A stretch of DNA of 64,000 bases from an uncultured Bacilli bacterium (GTDB taxonomy: Bacteria > Bacillota_I > Bacilli_A > RF39 > UBA660), in contig CAKOPG010000003.1 in NCBI GenBank assembly GCA_934098745.1, positions 25,005 to 89,004 on the forward strand, read 5' to 3'. A model generated the notes under the pieces. It worked only from the letters and a program-made list of their open reading frames with translations. It did not search any database and was not told where the DNA came from. The translations under genes were made by a program, and so were the position numbers. Of this stretch, positions 27,863-36,950 are shown in pieces; the stretch's first letter is position 1; each line of letters opens with the position of its first letter.

Positions 27863-28397
27863 TTGGTAACACCACCTTACTATCTGTAGTCATTCCACCA
27901 TTTAGAAAATTATCTAAGATGACACGTAGGTCATTATTAGATGTTTGGGTAGCATCCAAACCACAATTAGATAATCCTAACATAACTGTACGAACTCTTT
28001 TTTGAAGCATATCAACACTTTTGTCCTTAAACAAAATATAATATTCAGTATCAGTAACATTATCTCTCATAAAATCATTAGCCTTTTCTATATCTTGACT
28101 TATTAATTTCTTTATTCTTGGATCAGTCATTTGATTATATAAAATTTGAAGAGTTGCTAAGTAATTAGAAATATCAACTGGTCTGTCAGCGGATATTAAC
28201 CAAAACTCAAAATCAATAGTATCATAGAATGTTTTTAATGAAGCTATGACATTATCCTGAGTAACTGGATCTAGAATAAAAATATTTCTAGGTCTAATTT
28301 TTACTCCAGTAACTTTTTGTCTATTATCAAGTTCTATCATTCCATTTGTAATACTTTTAACAGGAATCCAATTTTCAGTATATTTACTTGAATTCAT
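27852..28397 (-). CDS. Separate VirB4 N-terminal-domain protein
   Basis: 181 aa, soluble. The IPVKSITNGMIELDNRQKVTGVKI start and the following alpha/beta region (DFEFWLISADRPVDISNY, then RVRTVMLGLSNCGLDA) resemble the N-terminal domain normally fused to Firmicutes VirB4 ATPases such as TcpF/PrgJ. Together with the next gene the length (776 aa) equals a whole VirB4. It overlaps the PrgI-like gene by 14 nt at its start and the ATPase gene by 11 nt at its end. The assignment rests on position and general resemblance. Confidence 0.65.
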   Translation of the reverse strand: MNSSKYTENWIPVKSITNGMIELDNRQKVTGVKIRPRNIFILDPVTQDNVIASLKTFYDTIDFEFWLISADRPVDISNYLATLQILYNQMTDPRIKKLISQDIEKANDFMRDNVTDTEYYILFKDKSVDMLQKRVRTVMLGLSNCGLDATQTSNNDLRVILDNFLNGGMTTDSKVVLPNEL

Positions 28398-28698
28398 CGT
28401 ATATACACCAACCTTTCCAATAATATTCTCTTCGTTCGCGATTGAATCTCATAATACTTTGTATGGCTACTAAGGTATTATGATAATTTGGTATAGGTAA
28501 TACTAATATTAAGCAAACTAACATAGGTATGCATGCTACTAGCAATTGCCAAGTCTCAGCACTACCTAGGATCAATAAGGCAATGAGAGAAACTCCCACG
28601 CCTGATCCTAGGATAATGGCATCAACTGGTCTTAAAATACTAAATATTAATAGAGCCTTTTTAGCATTGGCTGGTACTAAATAACCATAATTGTTCAT
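28384..28698 (-). CDS. PrgI/VirB3-like small membrane protein
   Basis: 104 aa with two adjacent membrane helices (about 28-46 and 52-69) then a basic, aromatic C-terminal segment (MRFNRERREYYWKGW). Size, topology and position directly before VirB4 match PrgI/VirB3 proteins, which anchor the VirB4 ATPase to the membrane. The 14-nt overlap with the VirB4 N-terminal gene supports a direct complex. Confidence 0.75.
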   Translation of the reverse strand: MNNYGYLVPANAKKALLIFSILRPVDAIILGSGVGVSLIALLILGSAETWQLLVACIPMLVCLILVLPIPNYHNTLVAIQSIMRFNRERREYYWKGWCIYDEFK

Positions 28699-28730
28699 AA
28701 GGTATCACACTCCTCTTATCCTTTATAATT

Positions 28731-31241
28731 TTATTTTTTACCACTGGCAGCATCATCGGCTTTAGCAGCATCGGTAGCAGAACTTGTTTGAATTGTAGCA
28801 AGTGTATCTTGTCTTTGAGCATTTACAAGTTTTCTATTATCGGCAACATTGTTAGCGGCTTTTTGGATGCAATCCCATGTATCAAAAGCTTCTTTATCTG
28901 ACATACTTGTTAAAATTGAAGGTTCATATATTGCTCTGATGCATCTTTCGGCTACACTAGGAAATGCAGCTTTTAATTGTTCTTCAAGAGCATTACATGA
29001 TGCTTGATTCCTACGGAAGATTTCCAATTTATTAAACTGATCAAATGTTCCTTGAACTAAACCATTATCAGTTGTTGAAACAGCTTCATTAATAGCTCTA
29101 TTTTTTTCTTCTTCAGTGGCATAATTTCCTAAAACAGTTTTTATAACATAGCCACTTACTTCTTTTCCTAAATCATCTCTGATTTTAATTTCATCACGTT
29201 CGGCTTTAGCTTTCTCATCTTGTAATCTAGTAATTCTAGCTTTATATTCTTCTTCAGTTTCACCTTGCTGTTGACCATCTTTTAAGGCTATTTTTAATTT
29301 TTCTTCAGCAGTTGTCTTATTGGCTCTAGCTCTACCAAAGATTTCAGAAGCAGATAGAGAACCGTCTGAAGTTATGCTTCCATATGTTTTAGCAGCAACT
29401 TTATGACTAATTTTTCCTTCTTCTATTTTCTTTAATCTGGTTCCTTTATTTTTTTCTTCGGCTTCATGTAGTGATGCTTCGGTTTTTGCTAAAGCTTCAG
29501 TAGCTTTGATTTGGCCTTCCATTTGTTTTGTCTCGTAAGCTATTCTTTCTGCTTCGGTAGAAATACCAAGATTTTTTTCGATGTTAGTAACCATTCTATC
29601 AAAGTCAGATCCACCGCCAGCATCTAACCATTTAGTTCTAGCTTCTTGAGCTTCTTTTATTTTTTTACCGGATTCAGTATACTTTTTACCAACATCTTCT
29701 AATTTAGTTGCACCAAAACCTGTGCTCATACCGGTGGTTGCTCCGGCTACTCCGCCAGCTAAGGCATTTAATGCTACAGAGCGATATTTTTTACTTTTAT
29801 CATCTGCCACTTGTGAACGCGCTCTTTCATAAGTTGCCCTACTCTTATTGAAGTTCTCACGTGTTTGTGTATCGACAGCTTCCTCATTAAATCCAGCTTC
29901 TCTTAAAGCTCTGTTATAAGTTCTACGATTTTCTCTTAAATTTTTTCTTGCTTCTTGATATTGCTTTCTATTTTCTTTGTGCGCTAATCTTTGTTCTCTA
30001 CGGTTCATACCTGTTCTTTCACGTTCTTCTTTATTACGTTTATAGGTGCTGACACCACGACCTACAGCACCACGAACTAATCTAGTTGCACCAAGACCTG
30101 TACCTAGTGCTCTAGCAGCTAATGGCGCAACACGTTCGCCAGCTTTTAAGCCAAAGTTTCCTGAAGCGGCAGCTGATTTAGGGAATAGATCTTTAAGTAA
30201 ATCTGGTAATTTATGAACAAATAATAATAAGCCCATAATGATAAAGACATAAGCTAAGGCCATCATACCAGAACTTAAACCTGAAGTGGCTGAGAATAGG
30301 CTTTTATCTTCGTAAGCATTGCCAAGAATTTGGCAAATTAATAAAGCAAAATATATTATACCTAGGCGAATAAATAAATCTAGATATGTAGATAAGCATT
30401 GTTTAGCCCATTTGTCAAATATACTATCTTTTTTAGGAAGAAGATATCCCATAATTGGTATTGGGGCTACAACTTGTAAAAATATCATTTTAGCAAAGCG
30501 GGCTCCAAGATCTATACTATATAAGAGTAATACATATAGTAAGAAACCACCAACTATTACGGCTAATAAACCATTAAAATTAATCTTCGGCATAACTACA
30601 GTTTTATTATTAATCGTTGATTCTGTTTTAATAGCATCATTTATTCCAACACTGAAATATGGTAATTCACCACTTTGCTGTAATGTAGAAAGATTAGTGC
30701 TTACCAATGAGCCACACGATATTCCTTCACAATCTTCATTTTTATTTGCATCATCGATGTTATAAAATACTGAAAGCATGTTAGCTGCAAAATTATTTCC
30801 AAAAGCTTTGGAATCTACATTTACTTTACCTAAAATTACTTTAGAAAATACTTGATTTTCAATGACAACATTTTGTACTTTGTATGCCCAAGTAAACATT
30901 TTTGGTACAAAGGCAATTAAAACGACAACAGCTATCATTTTATATACTATTTTACTAGCACCTTTTTCTTTATCATTAAATTGATCTGGTTCAATAATGT
31001 ATTTAATAAATTCAAAAGTTACAAAAAATATCATAACAATTGCTAGTATCATGGTAATTCTTTGATATATTGGCTGAACTGTATCTGAAGATAAGACATC
31101 TAGTTGCGCAATAGTAATAAACAATTGAAAGAATTTGGCTATTAAGGGATAAATAATTTTACATATCCAAGCACATAATGAACGTAACATTTTTTCGCCA
31201 AAATCTAACGATACAGCCAGATTTAAAAGAATTGGATTCAT
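28731..31241 (-). CDS. VirB6/TrbL-type polytopic T4SS channel protein with long coiled-coil tail
   Basis: 836 aa. The N-terminal 370 residues contain seven or more membrane segments, with an extracellular loop (about 145-205) carrying two Cys (EDCEGISCGS). A long cytoplasmic part follows: a strongly basic stretch rich in Arg/Lys/Glu (about 395-460, NRREQRLAHKENRK type) and Ala/Glu-rich coiled coils (about 540-830). VirB6 family proteins form the inner-membrane pore; long tails occur in Firmicutes conjugation systems. Located between the pilin-like genes and PrgI-like gene, the expected order. Confidence 0.8.
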   Translation of the reverse strand: MNPILLNLAVSLDFGEKMLRSLCAWICKIIYPLIAKFFQLFITIAQLDVLSSDTVQPIYQRITMILAIVMIFFVTFEFIKYIIEPDQFNDKEKGASKIVYKMIAVVVLIAFVPKMFTWAYKVQNVVIENQVFSKVILGKVNVDSKAFGNNFAANMLSVFYNIDDANKNEDCEGISCGSLVSTNLSTLQQSGELPYFSVGINDAIKTESTINNKTVVMPKINFNGLLAVIVGGFLLYVLLLYSIDLGARFAKMIFLQVVAPIPIMGYLLPKKDSIFDKWAKQCLSTYLDLFIRLGIIYFALLICQILGNAYEDKSLFSATSGLSSGMMALAYVFIIMGLLLFVHKLPDLLKDLFPKSAAASGNFGLKAGERVAPLAARALGTGLGATRLVRGAVGRGVSTYKRNKEERERTGMNRREQRLAHKENRKQYQEARKNLRENRRTYNRALREAGFNEEAVDTQTRENFNKSRATYERARSQVADDKSKKYRSVALNALAGGVAGATTGMSTGFGATKLEDVGKKYTESGKKIKEAQEARTKWLDAGGGSDFDRMVTNIEKNLGISTEAERIAYETKQMEGQIKATEALAKTEASLHEAEEKNKGTRLKKIEEGKISHKVAAKTYGSITSDGSLSASEIFGRARANKTTAEEKLKIALKDGQQQGETEEEYKARITRLQDEKAKAERDEIKIRDDLGKEVSGYVIKTVLGNYATEEEKNRAINEAVSTTDNGLVQGTFDQFNKLEIFRRNQASCNALEEQLKAAFPSVAERCIRAIYEPSILTSMSDKEAFDTWDCIQKAANNVADNRKLVNAQRQDTLATIQTSSATDAAKADDAASGKK

Positions 31242-31261
31242 AGTATCAACACTCCTTAATA

Positions 31262-32098
31262 TTAGAATTCACAAGTTTGTAATCCTAAACCTTCCCAAAC
31301 AATATCAGCTAAATCCATTATTATATTAACAAACAATGGAATAAAGAAGAATGCTACGCCAAGAATTACTCTCTTTACAAATTTTGTTTGGGCTTTCTTC
31401 ATATCGTCTTCTTTAGCAGCAATTACAGCTCTTGCTAAATCAAGAGTTCCTAAAACAATAATTAGTATAGGAACAATTATTCTTGGATATTGCAATACTT
31501 CATTTACTAACTCTCTAAGACTATATTCACCAGTCTTAGAATCAAATAATGATTTACAATCTATATTACTTATATCATCGCCTTTGATATTATTATTAGT
31601 AAATGTTCCATAGTATTCTTCACCAGTTATTGGTTTACCACTTGAACTGTTAGTAAATGATGCATATGAACCTGATTTTTTATTTTTACTGTTTATTGCA
31701 TCTGTGGCTAATTTAGCATCTGAAGCATTCATTGTCGCCCAAATATGATAATTATGTATAAGAAATTCATCATATTCAAAGACTAAATACTTGGGACAAC
31801 TTTTACTTTTAACAATATCTTTGCCGATAGCATCTAATTTAACACCATGAACGCTTTTACTTGAATTTAAATTAATTATGTTTTCTTCATTATGATCATT
31901 TTTTTTGCCATTAAAATCTACATACACTTTATGACCGCTATATTCACCATTTGCATTATAATCAAATCTTACACTAGCTTTAAAATCATTACTACTAGAT
32001 ATATAATAGCAATTGTATGAACCTTCATCAGCATAAGCAAAATGACATCCAGCAAAAACCATTATTAATAGACATAATAGGTAGTTTTTATACTTCAT
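31262..32098 (-). CDS. Secreted protein with C-terminal VirB2-like two-helix domain
   Basis: 278 aa. A signal peptide (about 1-22) ends in FAYA-DE; an overlapping FAGC could instead be a poor lipobox. The middle is an extracellular beta-rich domain with Cys residues. The C-terminal 75 residues hold two helices and the motif LGTLDLARAVIAAKEDDMKKAQ, closely matching the 106-aa pilin-like protein encoded just upstream, so the two are paralogues. It may be an adhesin-bearing minor pilin or a channel cap. Start 32098 has GGAGAG 6 nt upstream; the TTG at 32119 is not credible. Confidence 0.65.
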   Translation of the reverse strand: MKYKNYLLCLLIMVFAGCHFAYADEGSYNCYYISSSNDFKASVRFDYNANGEYSGHKVYVDFNGKKNDHNEENIINLNSSKSVHGVKLDAIGKDIVKSKSCPKYLVFEYDEFLIHNYHIWATMNASDAKLATDAINSKNKKSGSYASFTNSSSGKPITGEEYYGTFTNNNIKGDDISNIDCKSLFDSKTGEYSLRELVNEVLQYPRIIVPILIIVLGTLDLARAVIAAKEDDMKKAQTKFVKRVILGVAFFFIPLFVNIIMDLADIVWEGLGLQTCEF

Positions 32099-32138
32099 AT
32101 TTTTCTCTCCTCTTAACAACGTAAAATCTCACGTATAC

Positions 32139-32144
32139 ATTATA
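32139..32144 (-). promoter_or_regulatory. Possible secondary -10 element after the pilin gene
   Basis: A TATAAT immediately follows the hairpin that ends the pilin gene; the -35 match is poor. It could add transcription to the rest of the operon. Confidence 0.3.
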
Positions 32145-32148
32145 TCAT

Positions 32149-32179
32149 AAAAAAATAGAAAAAGATAGAACTTTTTCTA
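32149..32179 (-). terminator. Hairpin plus T run after the pilin gene, inside the operon
   Basis: A 9-bp perfect stem (TAGAAAAAG with CTTTTTCTA) followed by seven T. Being inside the operon, it is probably a partial terminator that leaves the pilin mRNA in excess over the other components. Confidence 0.7.
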
Positions 32180-32200
32180 CTAATTTCTTTTATAATTAAC

Positions 32201-32521
32201 TTAAGCTTTTTTCCAACATGTTTGCCATGTATTTCCTTGTTGTCCGTAATCATCACCAGCATTACTTAATAATCCAAATACCACTTGAACAATTAAAACA
32301 ACAAAGAATACAGCTAATGCATAAATTGCTCTTTTAACTAGTAGTTTTTGAGCTGATTTAATTTCATCTTCCTTAGAAGCTACGACAGCTTTTCCTAAAT
32401 CTAGCATACCTAAAATAATAAGGATAATTGGAATACCTAATTGAATTAATGGGATAATTCCGTTTTTAATAAGTTTAATTAATGGTAATAATGCATCACA
32501 ATCAACATCTAAAAATAACAT
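32201..32521 (-). CDS. VirB2-like pilin/TrbC-type small membrane protein
   Basis: 106 aa with two membrane helices (about 20-44 and 66-92) and a cytoplasmic charged loop between them containing the motif LGMLDLGKAVVASKEDEIKSAQ. This two-helix topology with a short basic loop is that of VirB2/TrbC pilins, though there is no classic long signal peptide. First gene of the operon, with a strong GGAGG site, a consensus promoter and a downstream partial terminator, as expected for the most abundant structural subunit. Confidence 0.7.
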   Translation of the reverse strand: MLFLDVDCDALLPLIKLIKNGIIPLIQLGIPIILIILGMLDLGKAVVASKEDEIKSAQKLLVKRAIYALAVFFVVLIVQVVFGLLSNAGDDYGQQGNTWQTCWKKA

Positions 32522-32548
32522 AATTGCCCTCCTTCTTTATATAACATT

Positions 32549-32577
32549 ATCATATAACAAAAAACTATTTATGTCAA
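32549..32577 (-). promoter_or_regulatory. SigA promoter of the T4SS operon
   Basis: Minus strand TTGACA, 17-nt spacer, TATGAT, about 20 nt before the pilin ribosome-binding site. A near-consensus promoter suggests constitutive expression under SigA. Confidence 0.8.
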
Positions 32578-32670
32578 CAACTTGAAAATTATTTTACGGT
32601 TTACTACGACATGTTGTTACAACTATAGCTTTTATGTAGTTATTTCTCTCTATATTCTAATAATTACTAT

Positions 32671-33945
32671 TTATTTAGTATATTCAAATTCATAATCTAG
32701 AATTTTGATGATATCTCCTTCTTTGACATTTAATTTTTCTAATTCTTCATCAACACCCATTTTTCTTAACTTTTTGGCAAATCTAGAGATAGCTTCTTCG
32801 GTATTAAAATTAATCATTTTAAATATTTTTTCTACTTGATCTCCTTTAATTAAGAATGTATGATCATTTTCTTTAATAATTGTAAATGGTTTTTCTTTTT
32901 TGAATTTATATAGAACATGACTTTCTTGAATATCTTCATCATATAAGATTTCTTCTTTAGTATTTTTTACTAATTTGGATAAAGCATCTATTACTTCGGT
33001 TAAATTTTGATTATTTATGGCTGATATTGGATAGATTGGTTTAGATACTTTTTTTCTAAATTTTTCTAGGTTATCTTTCGAATTAGGTAAATCCATTTTA
33101 TTAGCGATAATTACTTCTTCTTTATTTAGTAATTTAGGACTAAATTCGGCTAATTCTTTTCTAATTACTTGATAATCTTCAAAAGGGTCTCTTCCTTCAG
33201 ATGATGACATATCTATAACATGAGCGATAATTTTTGTTCTTTCAATATGTTTTAAAAATTTATGGCCAAGGCCGGTACCAGTGCTTGCACCTTCAATTAA
33301 TCCCGGAAGGTCTGCCATTACAAAGTTATTATGATCTTTAGTAGATACTACCCCTAGATTTGGCGATAAGGTGGTAAAATGATATGAGGCTATTTTAGGG
33401 TTGGCATTGGTAATCATGGACAAAAGAGTTGATTTACCAACACTTGGCATACCTACAAGTCCTACATCAGCAAGCATTCTCAATTCTACTTTGATTTTTC
33501 TAACTTCACCTGGCTCACCACGTTCGGCAAATGATGGGCACGGATTAGTTCTTGTTGATAGGGCGACGTTTCCACGGCCACCTTTGCCACCATATGCTAC
33601 AACAACGCTTTCTTGATGTTTTGTCAAATCAGCAATTACTAATCCAGTATCATAGTCTTTGATGGTAGTACCAATAGGTACTTTGATAATTTTGTCTTCA
33701 GCATATTTACCATTTTTATTTTTTCCTTCACCATTTAAGCCAGCTTCTCCTTTGACATTTTTTAAGTATCTTAAGTCAATAAGAGTTTTTAATCCTTCAT
33801 CAGCAACAAATATTATATCTGCTCCTTTACCACCGGATCCACCGTTAGGCCCTCCCATAGGAACAAATTTTTCTCGTAAAAAAGCCATACAGCCGTCGCC
33901 ACCACGACCAGCAGTTACTTCCATTGTGACTTCATCAATAAACAT
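32671..33945 (-). CDS. obgE: Obg/CgtA family GTPase
   Basis: 424 aa. The glycine-rich Obg domain (FIDEVTMEVTAGRGGDG... GGSGGKGADIIF) is followed by a G domain with GMPSVGKSTLLS (P-loop), DLPGLIEGAS (G3) and NKMD (G4), and a C-terminal OCT domain. Obg assists 50S ribosome assembly and stress control. Start at 33945 gives the canonical FIDEV N-terminus with AGGTGG 5 nt upstream; the GTG at 33954 overlaps that site. In Bacillus obg lies just after rpmA; here they are 4 kb apart. Confidence 0.96.
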   Translation of the reverse strand: MFIDEVTMEVTAGRGGDGCMAFLREKFVPMGGPNGGSGGKGADIIFVADEGLKTLIDLRYLKNVKGEAGLNGEGKNKNGKYAEDKIIKVPIGTTIKDYDTGLVIADLTKHQESVVVAYGGKGGRGNVALSTRTNPCPSFAERGEPGEVRKIKVELRMLADVGLVGMPSVGKSTLLSMITNANPKIASYHFTTLSPNLGVVSTKDHNNFVMADLPGLIEGASTGTGLGHKFLKHIERTKIIAHVIDMSSSEGRDPFEDYQVIRKELAEFSPKLLNKEEVIIANKMDLPNSKDNLEKFRKKVSKPIYPISAINNQNLTEVIDALSKLVKNTKEEILYDEDIQESHVLYKFKKEKPFTIIKENDHTFLIKGDQVEKIFKMINFNTEEAISRFAKKLRKMGVDEELEKLNVKEGDIIKILDYEFEYTK

Positions 33946-34007
33946 AATTTCCACCTACTTTCTTTATATATAGTTTTCTTTGACAGATAGCATTATACCA
34001 TAATATT

Positions 34008-36239
34008 TTAATTATTTAAACTATTCTTAATTCTTTTTATAAGTATATCAGTTTTATTATAATCTTCATCAAATAATTCAAGGCGATAATTATTTATATG
34101 TATATCTTGATAATACTTAAGATCATTTATTTTATCAATTACTTCTTTATGCATAATATGGGTTAAACAATTATTTCTAATTAATGGGTAATAGGCACCT
34201 GTTTTATCTTTTAAGTAAAACTTATCTATACTATTTTTACAATTAGGACAATAATTAAGACATTTTTTTAAAGGACAATAAGCAGTTACCATTAATTCTA
34301 AACGACCATAGATAATTAATTCTACATTATATGGTTTTTTCATGAGATCTTTTATAAGATTTTTATTTAGTTCTACGGATAAAGTAACTCTTTTAACATT
34401 ATGACTATTTAGATATTTAATAGAATAACTGTTAGTTATATTTAGAAAATAATCTGCTACTAAATTATTATTTTTAGAATACTTATCAACACTACCTATT
34501 TCAGTTATTAATAAATTAGCATTAGTAAAATCTTTATACGTAGTATTTACTCTAGGTAATCTATAAAAAATATTATTTAGATGTTTATATTTTTGATATA
34601 AATCGTAATTATCTATATAAATATTAGATACTTCATTATCAAGAGAACATTTTAATTGTTCTTCAGTCCTTACTAAGATATTTATATGATAGTTATTATC
34701 TGACTTAATATAATTTTCAGGATAATTATTAGTAATAATTTTATTAGAGATATTGTTAGTTCTTAGTTCTATTAACTTTTCAGTCAATAATCTTCTTGCT
34801 TCATTTAGGGATTTTAGATTGACAAAGATAAAGTCATCTTTTGTTATTTCAATATTCGATATGGTAAAGGGAGTATTTCCTAGTTTATTTAAGGAAGTGA
34901 GAATATTTTCTTTAGTTACTTCACTTTTTTTAGCTTGTTCAACAATATCTTTAGTTATGGTATAGGAATTTAAGCCGTCTGTTAAGGTTATTTCAAATGG
35001 TTTTCCTATTTTAAATAAACATTTATATGATATAGGAATTTTTTTCTCAGAAATATTTTTTAATTGTTTATTGAGAGATACGTCAATTGTTTTTAATACA
35101 AGATCTTTTTTTGATAGATTAATTTTGTTATCTAACAAACAAATATTACCTTTAGTTACTTTATTTACTAGAAGACCTTTTTCATTATATAGACGATTTG
35201 CTATTAGGCCAAGAGCACTGTTTTTAAAACGAAGGCCATCTTCTTGATAAATATCATCAGTTAATTTTATATAGATATATTTAGGAGTTATTTTAATAAC
35301 TTCGCCAAGAGGAACGCCTTGATGATTAGGACTTTTTATATTCATAATATCTCGATCGTTAAAGAGATAACCTTTAGTAAATTCACGATTAAATAATTTT
35401 AGTAAATTAGTTTGTTCTTCTTTAGTAATAGTTAATTCTTTTCCTTCATAATATTTATCTATTAGTTTTCTATAAATATGCGTAACGTAGCCAACATATT
35501 CAGGACTTTTCATACGGCCTTCTATTTTTAAACTAACAATATCACTATCCAAGATTTCTTTTAGGTTGTTGATAGTATTTAGATCTTTCGTACTTAATAA
35601 GTAATTATAAGGAAGAGATAATTCTTGATTATTTTTGACTAATTTATATGGAAGACGACATGAACCGACGCATTCACCACGATTACCACTTCTGCCACCG
35701 TTAAGACTACTGAAAAGACAACAACCAGAATAACATACACAAAGAGCGCCATATACAAAGACTTCTTTTTCAATATCAACGTTTAGATTATTTATTTCAT
35801 CAAGATTCATTTCTCTGGCTAAAACTACTCTTTTACAGCCAAGATCTTTAAATAGTTGTAAGCAATTAGAATTATGTGAATGGCATTGGGTAGAAGCATG
35901 AATTTCTAGGTTAGGAAAAAGACTTCTTACTAGTTTAATCATACCAATATCTTGCATAATAACAGCATCTACATTATTGAGATATAAGAATTTAACATAT
36001 TCTATAAAGTCAGATACTTCATTTTCATAGATTAAAGTGTTGATAGTAATATATATTTTTACACCATATAAATGACAATATTTAATAGCTTCGATTAAAT
36101 CATTATCAGTAAAATTATCCGCAAATTTACGAGCTCCATATTTTTTACCAGCTAGATAAACAGCATCAGCACCATTATGAATAGCATAATAGAGCATTTC
36201 TTTATTTCCAACGGGACTTAGTAATTCTACTTTCTTCAT
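34008..36239 (-). CDS. U32 peptidase-family protein (RlhA/PrtC type)
   Basis: 743 aa. Opens with ELLSPVGNKEMLYYAIHNGADAVYLAGK. The Cys cluster GALCVCYSGCCLFSSLNGGRSGNRGECVGSCR (in part residues 165-195) is the hallmark that binds an Fe-S centre in U32 proteins. The C-terminus has the DUF3656 region and another Cys set (YCPLKKC, CPNC). The E. coli homologue RlhA hydroxylates C2501 of 23S rRNA; other members act on tRNA. Peptidase activity is historical and doubtful. Single-gene unit with its own promoter. Confidence 0.88.
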   Translation of the reverse strand: MKKVELLSPVGNKEMLYYAIHNGADAVYLAGKKYGARKFADNFTDNDLIEAIKYCHLYGVKIYITINTLIYENEVSDFIEYVKFLYLNNVDAVIMQDIGMIKLVRSLFPNLEIHASTQCHSHNSNCLQLFKDLGCKRVVLAREMNLDEINNLNVDIEKEVFVYGALCVCYSGCCLFSSLNGGRSGNRGECVGSCRLPYKLVKNNQELSLPYNYLLSTKDLNTINNLKEILDSDIVSLKIEGRMKSPEYVGYVTHIYRKLIDKYYEGKELTITKEEQTNLLKLFNREFTKGYLFNDRDIMNIKSPNHQGVPLGEVIKITPKYIYIKLTDDIYQEDGLRFKNSALGLIANRLYNEKGLLVNKVTKGNICLLDNKINLSKKDLVLKTIDVSLNKQLKNISEKKIPISYKCLFKIGKPFEITLTDGLNSYTITKDIVEQAKKSEVTKENILTSLNKLGNTPFTISNIEITKDDFIFVNLKSLNEARRLLTEKLIELRTNNISNKIITNNYPENYIKSDNNYHINILVRTEEQLKCSLDNEVSNIYIDNYDLYQKYKHLNNIFYRLPRVNTTYKDFTNANLLITEIGSVDKYSKNNNLVADYFLNITNSYSIKYLNSHNVKRVTLSVELNKNLIKDLMKKPYNVELIIYGRLELMVTAYCPLKKCLNYCPNCKNSIDKFYLKDKTGAYYPLIRNNCLTHIMHKEVIDKINDLKYYQDIHINNYRLELFDEDYNKTDILIKRIKNSLNN

Positions 36240-36266
36240 ACTTCTTTCACCTCCAAAACGTGCTAT

Positions 36267-36295
36267 ATTATATCAAAATAAAAGATAAATTTCAA
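36267..36295 (-). promoter_or_regulatory. SigA promoter of the U32 gene
   Basis: Minus strand TTGAAA, 17-nt spacer with TGA extension, TATAAT. Confidence 0.75.
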
Positions 36296-36376
36296 ACATT
36301 ATCCCCTTTCCTATTATTTTATTTTAACAAAATATTTATATTTTTTAAATACTTAGCATAATATTTAATGATAGAT

Positions 36377-36898
36377 ATGAAAAAAATTAAAATAATTATA
36401 ACTTTTATATTTTTAGGACTTTCTGTTGTTAGTCATTTTATGTATGAAAGATATCCTAATTATTTGTTTAGTATTTTATTTCCTGTTAATGAAAGTATTT
36501 GGGAACATATGAAATTAATAATTACATCAGTAATACTTGCCAGTATTTTAGAATATTTTATTTATAGAAAAAAAGATATTAAAATAAATAATTTTATTTT
36601 AGCATATGGAATAAGTATTCCTATAGGTATTATTAGTTATTTAGTTGTATATTTACCGCTGGAAATAATATTTGGACACAGTTTATTTTTGGCTGTTACT
36701 ATTTTGTTTTTGGTATTTGGTTTTATTTCTTTTATTAGTTACCATATTATGACTTATAGAAAAATTAGGTATGGTAATTTATCAGGCTGGATTTTAATTA
36801 TTTTATTATATTTTTTATTTTATATATGGACTTATTATCCACCAATTAATAAATTATTTTTAGATACGCAAAAAAATGGTTATGGTATTATGAAATGA
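36377..36898 (+). CDS. DUF6512-like five-TM membrane protein
   Basis: 173 aa. Five hydrophobic helices; the first loop carries FPVNESIWEHMKL, which is the signature of a small Firmicutes membrane family (DUF6512). No catalytic residues are obvious beyond this conserved Asn-Glu-x-x-x-Glu-His patch. Start chosen at ATG 36377 (MKKIK); ATG 36368 is equally possible because neither has a clear ribosome-binding site. It is one of very few plus-strand genes here and ends at a hairpin terminator that overlaps its TGA stop. Confidence 0.65.
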   Translation: MKKIKIIITFIFLGLSVVSHFMYERYPNYLFSILFPVNESIWEHMKLIITSVILASILEYFIYRKKDIKINNFILAYGISIPIGIISYLVVYLPLEIIFGHSLFLAVTILFLVFGFISFISYHIMTYRKIRYGNLSGWILIILLYFLFYIWTYYPPINKLFLDTQKNGYGIMK

Positions 36899-36917
36899 CA
36901 CTTTTATGGTGTCATTT
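36893..36917 (+). terminator. Terminator of the DUF6512-like gene
   Basis: A 9-bp perfect stem (AAATGACAC with GTGTCATTT) overlapping the stop codon; the T run is short. Confidence 0.65.
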
Positions 36918-36950
36918 AGTTATTATGTTTGACCGCTATTTTTAAGCATA

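Noticed and set aside
27850..27865. Sequencing frameshift in virB4
   Set aside because: The second frame has its own well-placed ribosome-binding site and ATG, so I treat it as a natural split; not excluded by sequence alone.
30319..30765. Plus-strand 148-aa frame inside the VirB6-like gene
   Set aside because: Opposite a long conserved membrane protein; no ribosome-binding site or family match.
21299..32521. Integrative conjugative element boundaries
   Set aside because: No integrase, excisionase or relaxase, and no matching repeats found at the cluster ends; base composition looks like the neighbours.
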